DNA of 64,000 nt, from contig NC_133933.1 of NCBI RefSeq assembly GCF_031877795.1, forward strand, positions 64,120,984 to 64,184,983, given 5' to 3'. This DNA comes from Strix aluco. Its lineage: Eukaryota; Chordata; Aves; Strigiformes; Strigidae. The notes under the pieces are model-generated. The model saw nothing but the letters and a program-made list of their open reading frames with translations, was not told the DNA's origin and searched no databases. Made by a program: the position numbers and the translations under genes. Positions 54,480 to 64,000 of this stretch are shown here, piece by piece. Position 1 is the first letter of the stretch, and each line of letters begins with the position of its first letter.

Positions 54480-54587
54480 CTCCTGCCCCGCTGCCCCCAC
54501 CCCGCCGGTCTCTTTACGCCTGCGCAGTGCGCTCTGCGCGTCTCGGGTGCGTAGCAACGGGGAGCGCCGCTGTCGCTGCGTCAACCG

Positions 54588-54601
54588 CCGCTAGGGGGCG
54601 C
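54588..54601 (+). promoter_or_regulatory. CTCF-like core motif
   Basis: CCGCTAGGGGGCGC differs from the common CTCF core (CCASYAGRGGGCRS) at a single position, G for A at position three. It sits at the upstream edge of the DYNLT1 CpG island. Confidence 0.55.
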
Positions 54602-54631
54602 GGCCTGCCCAGCGCCCTCCAAGATGGCGCG

Positions 54632-54645
54632 GTTTCCATAGCGAC
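54632..54645 (+). promoter_or_regulatory. X-box-like RFX motif
   Basis: GTTTCCATAGCGAC resembles the RFX X-box GTNRCCATRGYAAC with two mismatches. A half-site GTAGCAAC is at 54551-54558, and a YY1-like site abuts at 54620-54629. Confidence 0.45.
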
Positions 54646-54826
54646 AGCGCGGGGGAGGCCTGGCCGGAACCCTGTCGGGGAGATGCTGCTCGGTGGGGTG
54701 CTGGGACCGCCATCGCCTTGTCAAACGCCCCAAAGCTAGGGTCTGAGATAGAGAAGGCTGCTTGTTGCGGTTGTGTTTTTCATCCAGACAGCTTGCCGTT
54801 TGTGTTCAGCGGGCACACCTGGAGAG

Positions 54827-54862
54827 AGATGGGTCCCAGAGGCCCTTCCCTGGGACCCATCT
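54827..54862. repeat. perfect inverted repeat (hairpin)
   Basis: AGATGGGTCCCA and its exact reverse complement flank a 12-base spacer, giving a 12-bp perfect stem (13 with an inner G-C pair). It lies between the CpG island and the LTR fossil. No function is assigned. Confidence 0.75.
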
Positions 54863-54905
54863 TGTTTCTGGAAACTGAGCTTGAAAAGAAGGCCTGAGCA
54901 TGTCA

Positions 54906-55310
54906 TGTTGTCACCGAAATCGGGAATAAACCTCTTAACACCAATGTAGCATTAAGAAGCAGGCATTCTCTTTATTGCAGTGCCGGATGCACTCCACCTT
55001 ATGTGCATACGGAAAGACAAAGGCACACTCATTATATACATTTAAAAAATGAATATTTATATAATTCCCGAGAAGTACTCATTTCTGGGGAATCTAATGC
55101 ATATGTTAAATACCTGCCTATTTCCAGGAAATCTAATGTATACATTGTGAGACTGCATCAACACACGCAGGCTTGCTTATCTTGACAGTACAAAGCGTAC
55201 TGAATCGGGGAAGGGTCGCTCTTCGGGTGTAGGCTTGCTTATCTTGTCGGTACAGAGCTTATACAAAGGGGCCTATTATTGATATATTATTGTTTAAGTT
55301 TTTGGTATCA
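54906..55310 (-). mobile_element. solo LTR of an avian endogenous retrovirus (fossil)
   Basis: Read on the minus strand it has an LTR layout: U3 with two pairs of direct repeats (about 55230-55260 with 55168-55198, and about 55079-55104 with 55119-55145), a TATA-like TATATAAATA near 55060 and an AATAAA at about 54972-54977. The U5 end is ..CGATTTCGGTGACAACA at 54906. No internal region is attached. CpGs survive, so it is younger than the neighbouring CR1. The family is not certain (class II-like by its U5 end), and the far boundary is approximate. Confidence 0.65.
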
Positions 55311-55484
55311 ATGTATGCCTGGGAACTGAAAAACAAAATGGAAAAACATGAAGAATATCTGAATTCTTACAGTTTAAGCAGATCCTGTTATTTTTAGCAG
55401 CCAGAATCAGAATCTGGACAATGAAATTGAAAGGGCACGCTTTCCGCAGTTTATGGATTTTGTGTGGTGTGTGGTGTTTACAGG

Positions 55485-55905
55485 TTGCCCTAATTACTGA
55501 TGATGCCAACCTCTGAGAGCTGCTCTAGACAGTGAAAGATGCTGTTCAGGTTCAGAGTGGCCTGGATGAACTGGAGAAATAGTCTGAACAAAGGAGAAAG
55601 TAACTTACTGGGGGCAATACAGAGGCCTATACTGAGCCAGGAATAACCAGCTCTATGAATGCAGACAGAGCAGGACCAACTCACTTGGTAGCTGTTACAT
55701 AGACAAGAGAGTAGGGGGGTGTATTAGGTACAATTTACCTCAGTCTGTCACATGATGCTGCTGTTAAAAAAAGGAGATGCTGTATTGTGACATGTAAATG
55801 GACATACAGCTTGCAGGACGCAGGAAACACCATGTCTGTTGTACTCTGTGCAATAAGGCCTCACAGGGAATACTGTGTCCAGGTTTAGATGTTGTGTGTC
55901 AAGAA
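55485..55905 (+). mobile_element. old CR1 LINE fragment
   Basis: Colinear weak matches to CR1: 'gatgatgccaac', 'gagtggcctggatgaactgg', 'agaaatagtctgaacaaagg', 'gggcaatacagaggcctata' and later 'aggcctcacagggaatactg' followed by 'tgtccagg'. It is heavily diverged and truncated at both ends. Confidence 0.6.
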
Positions 55906-58900
55906 GGTCGTGAGTGAGTTACAGCCTCAGGGCCTGAGTGCGCTGACAGGCCTCAGCTGCCCTGAACAGCCTCAGCTGTGGCCTCCACCCCTGCGCCCTC
56001 TGCTCCAGGCCTGTCCCAGGCCTTGGCCCTTCATTTTGACCTTGTCTCCAGTCAAATGTCTGGCCCTGCCTCCTGTTTCTCCTGAAGAAGACCCCAACCG
56101 GTCAGCTTGCTTTGGGATTGTGTGGGCACCCTGTGGGTAGCACATGCTTTGCCTGCCCCACTGGGATGTGGTGGGACTGTGGCTGGCTGATGAGCTTGCC
56201 CTTGACCCCTCTCCACTGAGCCCTGCACTCACTGCTCCCTCTAGGCAGAAAGCAGAGGCAAAAAAGTGAGGCCTATGGGAAGGCTGAACAAGTGGTTCTT
56301 ATTTAGACAAAAGAATAAAAGTCTGTAACTTAATTACATTCTTAGTGCGTATAAAATACTGCAGTAATTTTCCACATCCAGATGTGAGAGGGAAAAATAC
56401 AATGAGATAAAAGTGTGACAACTAAGTCTTTGGTTAAACATAAGGGAAAGCTGGCAGTAAGGCTAACGTTCCTCAGCCTGGCTTTGTGATACTACAGATC
56501 TGTCACCGTGGGTAGTTACAATCATCAGGTTATTTCTGGTCTTTCATTTAGTTGAAGTTTTGCCTGAAATGAAGGCTCAGATCACCCAAATATTCTTTGT
56601 TGGGCTTAGCTCTGTGACCTACTAACAGTTGCTTTCTCTTCAGTGATACAGCTGAAGAGGGTGATTAAATGTGTCATACACAGGTGTTTGAACCTATTTA
56701 ACTTAATGAGGTTATAAAATTGCAGGCTGATTAATTTTGCCATGTGAATAGAATTGCAGTGCTTTGTTGAATTTTAACTAAAAAGATTTCTTGAAACACC
56801 TGAAACACTAGAAGAGCTTCTGCACCATACATACAGTTTATCTGGTAGAGCCAGGAACAAAAAGAAGATTGACCTACAAGAAAAGCCTTCTTTTCCAAAC
56901 TTTGAAATAATTTAGATGTAACGTTGATCTTCATTACTTACACTTGGTTCTGTAGTAGACTGAAGTGGGGTATCCAATCCAAATAATATTTTAACTTTTT
57001 ATTGCTATCTGAGATCAGATTTCTAGGTAAAATAATTTTCTTCTTTGCACAGATACATAAAAAATAAATACTTTTGAACTTTTATGTATGCTAATTGCTT
57101 TGTCATTCAGACCTGAATAGAAAACTATTTTGTTTCCAGGAAATAACCACTTACCGTACAAGCGGAGTTTTCTGTGCAAGTCCTGGTGACATTGAGGTCA
57201 GTTGTATTTTCATATCTATAGTATTAGAAAAAGAAATTATGTAGCACTCAAAGCCACTTCTCTTCCTGTGACTGGCTTGAAGACTGAGCATGTTTTGATG
57301 ATGTTGGTCAGCTTTTATAGTCTCTTATGCTGAGTCTTTTTTTTAATGTTAGAAAAATTAAGAACTTCTCTTTGATTCCTGTTGCTGTTGCTGGTAACAA
57401 AACCACAGACTTGGCAAAAGCTGTTGTAATGCTATTGCTCTTCTTTGAGTGCATTTGCTTTTAGCTGTTTTGGGGATGCTCCTCTGTGCATATGTCAGTC
57501 TAATTTTGGTGCCCAAAGGAAGGAAAGGGGGTGGAGAACAACCACCGGTTTTCTTTAAGGAAAGATAAATAAGCAATAAGAGTGCTACTCATCTCTTAAA
57601 AGCAGTTTACTTCCACACATCTTTCTTTGATGGCTGCTGTAAAGGTAAGGACATCTTTTTAATGTGTTCCATATGACTTTGCACAGAGGGGTGCATTTTT
57701 ACTTACTGGAATGCTGGTATTTTAGACAGCAAAGATTTCATGGAAAGACAACTGAAAACTTAAAAAGTTCGTTTTTTTTTTTTACTTGAAGTGCTGAGGT
57801 GAGATGCTATTAAAATCACAACACATAACTGATAAAACATTATCAAAGAACTTATAAATAATTTGCATGTGTGTATCCAAGGATATGAAAATTAAACTGT
57901 TGCAGCCAGGTAGTATAAAATTACACTTGTAATTTTCTTAACTAAGAATAAACTTATGTGATTGGCATCTACAGAGTAGAAAAATACCCATAAATTCCAG
58001 GAGCTTTTGTGATCATTTTTACTGTGAACCTCCTTAATCTGTGTCTTAGCTACTGATGTATTACATCCATCTTCTGAGTTAGTGGTAAAGTAATCCAATT
58101 ATCTCAAGTCAATGAAAGCTGTGCCTTTAGAAAAATCAGTTTATTTATACTTATTTAACTGTCATTATTTTGCTAATGCTTAAAGATCTGAAAGGAGATC
58201 AATAAGACATTACATGCAAAATTGCTTTGAGAAAAAGTAGCTTGCTAAGTCAGGCATTTCTAAGTTCAAAAACTTTAAAAAAAGCTACCTTTTCCAAACT
58301 TAATCTTGTCTTTGGTAGGCCTTTTGATTGATGTTCAGTTATATAACTACATACTATTCTAGCCTGATATAAATGAAAAAGCCTGTGGTCTTCTGAGCTT
58401 GCACTGTGTGCGTGCATACCTTTCTCTCCTCAGATGTGACCATGTTGGTCATTCCATCTTCTTTACGATGGCTTTGAGACTTCACATGATAGTTTCAGAA
58501 AGCTACTGATCCACCTGCAAAAGGCCTGACTCTGGGTTATCTTAAATACATACTTTAAAATAATGCTTAAACAAAACATTTTATGTGAGCTTTGTGCTGC
58601 AAAGGGAGAAGTGTCATGGTATTTACTAAAGAGGTTGTTGTTGCTTTTGGTTTTACATAGAAGGTGCTTGGCTTTGAGGTTAGCTGACCACATAAAACAG
58701 CTAGCTAGCTGGGTGCAGTGGGTAAACATGAAAGGAGGGTATCTGTGAAGGTTTTAAGATTGCTTTTTCCTGTCAAGGAGGATCATTACTGAAAACACCA
58801 GTTTTTATTACTGCCAAAAAACTAATCTAATGCAGACAGCTTTGGTGTTAGAAAAGCTCTTATTCTACAGTGGTAGAGAGCTTTTCAGTCCAGTTTGAAC

Positions 58901-59050
58901 ACCTCTGTGAAATGTAATCGTGTCTATTGTGGGGCACGAGGATTATCTCCCATTTGGGGGGATATAATACTTTATTCTTAAGATAGATTTTGAGTTATCT
59001 TTGAATGTGCAGGAAAAATTGACAGAACACAATGATTGCCTGTGCTTAAA
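55906..59050. other. intergenic DNA between DYNLT1 and SYTL3
   Basis: No gene recognised. The segment at 55920-56230 is more GC-rich, with tandem-like 'ctcagctg' and 'cctgtccc' motifs, and open frames in it are probably chance. A non-coding SYTL3 5' exon could lie here but cannot be seen. Confidence 0.4.
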
Positions 59051-59053
59051 TCT

Positions 59054-59712
59054 TCATAGAATCATAGAATGTTTTGGGTTGGAAGGGACCTTAAAGACCA
59101 TCTAGTTCCAACCTGGCCTTGAACACTTCCAGGGAGGGGGCAGCCACAGCTTCTCTGGGCAAACTGTTCCAGTGTCTCACCACCCTCACAGTAAGAACAA
59201 CTTCCTTACATCTAATCTAAATCTACCCTCTTTCAGTTTAAAGCCATTACCCCTTGTCCTATCACTACAGGCCCTTGTAAAAAGTCCCTCTCTGGTTTTC
59301 CTGTAGGCCCCCTTTAAGTACTGGAAGGCTGCTATAAGGTCTCCCCAGAGCCTTCTTTTCTCCAGACTGAACAACCCCAACTCAGCCTGTCCTCACAGGA
59401 GAGGTGCTTCAGCCCCCTGATCATCTTTGTGGCCTCCTCTGGATCTGCTTGAGCAGGTCCATGAGCTTCTTATGTTGGGGGCCCCAGAGCTAAACACAGC
59501 ACTGCAGGTGGGGTCTCCTGAGAGCGGAGTAGAGGGAGAGAACCACCTCCCCTGACCTGCTGGCCACACTTCTCTTGATGCAGCCCAGGATATGGTTGGC
59601 TTTCTGGGCTGTGAGTGCACATTGCTGGCTCATATTTTTTCCTTCCACTATGACTCTCAGGTCCTTCTCAGGGCTGCTCTCAATCCAGTCTTTGCCCAGC
59701 CTGTATTTGTGT
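59054..59712 (-). mobile_element. CR1 LINE, 3' portion, well preserved
   Basis: It begins 'catagaatcatagaatg', the reverse complement of the CR1 3' tail. It then follows the consensus for about 650 bases ('gggttggaagggacctta', 'ttccagtgtctcaccaccct', 'ccttgtcctatcactaca', 'aaggtctccccagagccttc', 'gcagcccaggatatggttgg'). It is the youngest-looking repeat in the window. 5'-truncated; no ORF survives at full length. Confidence 0.95.
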
Positions 59713-62706
59713 TTTAATTATGAAGATTAAAAAACCCCAAACAACCGTAGGAATGTCCAGGTGCAATATTGATAGAGCTGCTGGCTACATGGTGGATTTT
59801 AAGCTTTATTCTGTGCAGCATGTAATGATCTTGCCCAGTGGTGAGAGAGTCATGGAAGCTTTTTATCTCTCTGCATGTTGCAGATATGGTAGGACATAGG
59901 GCCCCTGGCGCTCCACTCTGCAGTAAGTTTGTTCTGTTGTTTGGTGCCAGAAGATGATGCTAGTCTTTCCATCCTAGCCCTTGTGGCAGTCTACTGCTGG
60001 CATTAGATTCAGTGCTTATGATTTATCCCTGTGAATAGGATATGAAGTGTAGCAATAGATCAACTGTTTTGGGTGATGGTGTTTGCTGTATCACTGACGT
60101 GCTGAGGCCGAATGCCCTTCTCAAGAATCCTGCCCTGGCTAGGGCAGAACCTATGTCTTCCAGGGGGGTATAGCTGCAAGCAAGACAAAGTGGAAACAAG
60201 GGGAGAATCGAAGCTATTCCCTCCCTCACACCACTTAAGTTTGTGCAAGTTGAAGAGATGAAACCATGATCTTTTAAAAAATTTGTATGCATCTCTAAAT
60301 AAGATGCTTTTTGCCCCAAATGTTTTTGATACACTAAGATGTCATCTGAAATCCAGTTCCCAAACCAGGCTTGAAATATGGAAAACTTTGTGCCTTTCTG
60401 TGAAGAAGGGAGGTAGTCCTTTTTTAAAGAATTTGAAGGAGATACCAAATAGCAACTATTTCTGTGCTTGCTTAACTGCAGATGTTGCTCTTAGTAGCTG
60501 TTCTACAGTGACATGTTCTTAATAGCTCTATAAGACATTTATATGTTTTCTTTAAGATCACTAGAGCGGTTTTATTGGATCCACCTAATAATGACTATCA
60601 TGAATTTTCTAGCTTTTACTGGTGCTTCAGCAGAATTTTCTGATGATGTTGTAGATATGCTAGCCTTTGGAACTCCTAGGAGTTTACAGAAAGCGTAACT
60701 TATGCTGTAATGGGTGTTTTGGTGTCCTGTACAGTGCAGAGGTCCCTAAGTTTGTACTGACTGCTCATTCAGATTGTATTGACTTAAATGGAGTTGAAGG
60801 CTCTAAACATGCTCATCAATCCTGGGAGGTATTCTTGAAGTAAAGGATGAAAGCAGGTGAAAGATGCAGGGGCCTTTGAAAATGACATATATTGTGTTAA
60901 AAAATTGTTCAGCCTTTTGAGGTTTCAACTGAGTAATTTCCTGTGAAATTGCAGTTGGTAAGGAAATAAAATATGATTATGCCTATCTCTGTCTCTCTTG
61001 TTTCCACAGGAAACCAATCTTTTTTTTTTTTCTTTGTTAACACTGCCTCTGTGAAATGCTTTGTCCTTTTGGTGTCTGCTGAAGGTTTCACGTAAAAATA
61101 TAAAAGAATGGAATGTATACTGTTTATAAACACAAATTATCACCTCCTGCTTTTTTGTGGGAAATTAAGTTAATTGGGACAAGCTGTATGTAAAGTAATT
61201 CCCTGCACCAACAGAAATACATTGTCACTATATATCTGAAGTTTTGGTGTTTTTTTTTTTTTTTAAACTTAAAACTTGCAGTATTTTAAAATAATGATCC
61301 AGTAATGCAGATAGTTGGTCAGATTCTCAGCTGAGGTCCATGAGTGAAGCATCAGTAACTGCTTTGGGAAAGCCTTACCCTTCTGTCCTAGAGCCTGACT
61401 GTATGTATTTAGTTCAGATTAAGTTTGAAACACTTAAGCAGTTTTCATATATGCGTCTTTAATAGTTGGTGTACCATAAGTGGAACTCTCTTACATTTCT
61501 TATAACACATGCTAGAGTAGTATTAAAACTGAATATGGTGTGTAAGCTGAATTAGACTGAATAATGATTTTATTTCTCTACTTTGCTGCAAAGTCCATTA
61601 AAATTATTTTCTATTTTAGCTGGAGTTTTACAAAAGTGAAGGTCACAATATATCCAAAATACAGTTGTGATTCTGCTTTAATTTTATACTTCTCATATAT
61701 TTGTACATTAACATCATCAGTTTGGGGACAAAATTGTTAGTGCATTGAACTGGCAATAAACTGTATCTTAACTAGTGTTTGTGTGTATTAACAAAGGTAA
61801 TAGCATTATTGGGTATTAAACTGTTTATCTAGACTTAACAGACATAGGTAATAGATAGAAGTGACTTGTAGAGGGTGTCTTTCCCTCATTCCTCTTAGGC
61901 TTGTGATGTTTTGTCTTTTCTGTAAAATGAGATTAGAAAGGGACATTTTTTTCTCAAACAGTATGACTTTTCCAGTCATGGGGCCTGTAGGCCTGTATTC
62001 AAAACTAACTTAAGCTTCTTTTATTGGTTGATTTATGTTGACTGTACAAAAAATGTGAAGGTACGTGGCTACGTGTTAATGGAAAATATGGTGAGACTGT
62101 TTGAAGAACAGGAATGTCTTAAAAACCTCTCCTGTATCTGAATTAGTGCCTGAAAGGTCTGAGTATAGCAAAATATGGTCTTCACATACTATTTGCAATG
62201 TCTTGAAAAGGAGAGGAGAAGAGATAATAACATGTATTCTTTTTTTTCCCTAGACCCAGAAATCCCAAATCTACAACACCAAATAAAAAAAAACATTCCC
62301 CCCACTCCTTTACACCATTTCTTGGTGAATTGTCCCTCCATCTGGTGACAGTTAAAGACCTCTCTGGGACCTTGCTGCAAGCTCTCATCTCTTTTGGAAC
62401 CACTCACAGCAGAACAAGAAGAAAGAAAAGAACAAGAAGTTCTTTCATGTGAAAAAGACTGCTGTGATCTTGTTAACTGTTCATATTCCCTGGGTGGCAG
62501 AGACACTTAAATGATGACTTGTGTGAAGACAGACACGGTTATTTTTCTTTTTAAGGGTATGACACAGTGAAACGTATCACCAATCAAGTAAGAGCGCAGG
62601 CACTTAACACTCAAACCACATTATACTCTGTAAAGTAGTGTCCATCGCTCTGGATGTAGTAAAACCATAGGACAGGAGTCTACAAAATAAGTGAAGTTTG
62701 GGGAAA
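59713..62706. other. region upstream of the SYTL3 start codon
   Basis: No recognised repeat or coding exon. Homopolymer T-runs occur at 61020-61031 and 61251-61264. If SYTL3 has 5' non-coding exons as in mammals, part of this stretch is intron or 5' UTR. Confidence 0.45.
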
Positions 62707-62816
62707 ATGGCTTGTGAATTTAATCTAAACTTCCTTAAGGAATTGGAACAAGAGGCTGTTCTGGAAGTCCTGCACCGTGACCAGATGGTGAGAAAAACAG
62801 AGGAGGAAAGAATAAG
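62707..62816 (+). CDS. SYTL3: SYTL3 (Slp3) first coding exon, gene runs off the window
   Basis: The ATG at 62707 opens MACEFNLNFLKELEQEAVLE, then VLHRDQMVRKTEEERIR, close to the human SYTL3 start (MAQEIDLSALKELEREAILQ). This is the first helix (SHD1) of the Slp homology domain, which binds GTP-loaded Rab27. Full-length SYTL3 goes on to a zinc finger, SHD2 and two C2 domains and acts in secretory vesicle tethering. The 110-nt coding part ends at phase 2 at a gtatct donor. I searched to 64000 and found no next exon. An in-frame TTG three codons upstream is not the start. Confidence 0.9.
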
Positions 62817-64000
62817 GTATCTGCCATTCCCCTATTCCTGTATTTCTGTTCCTTTCTTTCTCAGAATTACTCTTCTTCCTCTTTGCTGGCCTTCCAGATG
62901 TATTCCTTGTTTTTTACTTCTTGTTAGCTAGTGCCTTTTTATTCTTTGGGAAAATTAAGGGTTAGCCAGATCCTCTTGGATTTACTGTCCTATTGACTAA
63001 TCTACAGTACAGATGAGCAAATACTGTTCAATGAATAATTTGCTTGATGGATTTTACTTCTAGCCTTCATAGAAAGCTCAGCTGCTGCCTGTATTTTTTC
63101 TGTGAAGGCTTTATGGCATTCTCATCATGTTCCTATGTATGCCTATAGAGTCCTGGTAATGCAGAACATGTTCAGATCTTTGACTGGCTTGTATAACTTC
63201 TGTTGTGCAAAGACTGGAGTTAAGAATCATTGGATACCTGCTCATTGTGCTGAATCCATCACTGTCCCTTCTCACATGTGACAGGTAGCAAATGCACCAC
63301 ACTGTCTTGGAGGTTATTACTAGTGTCAGTAAGTGTCATTGGTTAGGAAAAGGATTATGTTTAATTATTTCACACTGTGCAAGTATCTCAGTTGTGAAGG
63401 ATAAGGGATAATCCTCTAGCATTTTATTTGCTTTATATCCTTGATATATAGCAAATTTATCCAAAATAGGATTTCCTTGTAGTTTGTACCCTGTTTTGTC
63501 ACATTTCATCCCCATGTAAAACAGGGTATTTGTGTTGCTAAATTAGAATTTTTTAGTCTCTTACATGTAGAAACTTAAACTTTGTTTACAGCAAATATTT
63601 ATGTTACCGGACATATTAAATGACTGTGAAAAGTAAGTAAAGGGTCATAGAAGAAGTTTGAATTGCTTAGAAAATCCCTTTCAACTGTTGATGATGTTGC
63701 TAACAATTAAAAACATAGATCTTGATTATTGGTAAGTGTAATAGAAGCAAAGTTAAATGAAAGGGAGAGGTTTTGATATTTTGGTCTGATGTGGTTTTTA
63801 TTTAACTTTCAGATGATGCATTTGGTATGATTATTTTTATTTGGTAGAAGATTTGATTCTTGGATAAATATGATAAAAACCATCATTACATGAAAGGGAG
63901 CACCATTTAGCCGCAGGTTTTTTTATGTGAATACATAATCACGTGCACCATTTTGGTGCCCTGCTCTGAGCATGCATAACTGACATGAACAGAGCCCCAT
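62817..64000 (+). other. SYTL3 intron 1 of the coding region (partial)
   Basis: AT-rich intronic sequence to the window edge; no exon or repeat recognised. Confidence 0.7.

Noticed and set aside
62817-62830. SYTL3 donor gtatctgcc as a U12-type site
   Set aside because: It departs from the required ATATCCTT or GTATCCTT pattern, so it is better read as an ordinary U2 donor.

Overview
The window is vertebrate nuclear DNA, almost certainly from a bird. Several dispersed repeats end in the ATTCTATG-type 3' tail of avian CR1 LINEs, there are LTR fossils of avian retrovirus type, introns are compact, and GC-rich CpG islands sit in AT-rich surroundings. The gene order TMEM181(+), DYNLT1(-), SYTL3(+) matches, from memory, human 6q25.3. 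The species cannot be named from the sequence.

Layout. Bases 1-9000 are non-coding upstream DNA. They hold an ancient CR1 copy (about 1430-2760), one LTR fossil (about 3466-4360) and an AT-rich block that keeps its CpGs (about 8490-8970). Bases 9020-45675 are TMEM181 on the + strand. I could place 17 coding exons whose phases all join, giving 518 residues. The first exon lies in a CpG island at about 9.0-10.0 kb. A second CpG island at 17.1-17.95 kb carries a short alternative first exon that splices in frame into exon 2. The 3' UTR runs about 3.8 kb to an AATAAA at 45648. Bases about 48.75-54.7 kb are DYNLT1 on the - strand: five coding exons, 113 residues, complete, starting in a third CpG island with NRF1-, YY1-, CTCF- and X-box-like motifs. 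TMEM181 and DYNLT1 converge, with about 3 kb between their 3' ends. Bases 54.7-62.7 kb hold a hairpin, an LTR fossil and two CR1 copies. The first coding exon of SYTL3 (+) is at 62707-62816, and the gene continues past the window.

The three products work in membrane traffic and transport. TMEM181 is a multi-pass membrane glycoprotein, DYNLT1 a dynein light chain that binds cargo, and SYTL3 a Rab27-binding synaptotagmin-like protein. Nothing in the sequence shows that they act together; their order is conserved vertebrate synteny.

The points most worth a second look are an AT-AC (U12-type) intron in TMEM181, the alternative CpG-island first exon with an overlapping upstream ORF, and a 27-nt in-frame candidate microexon near the TMEM181 C-terminus. 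I did not find a wholly new multi-gene system.
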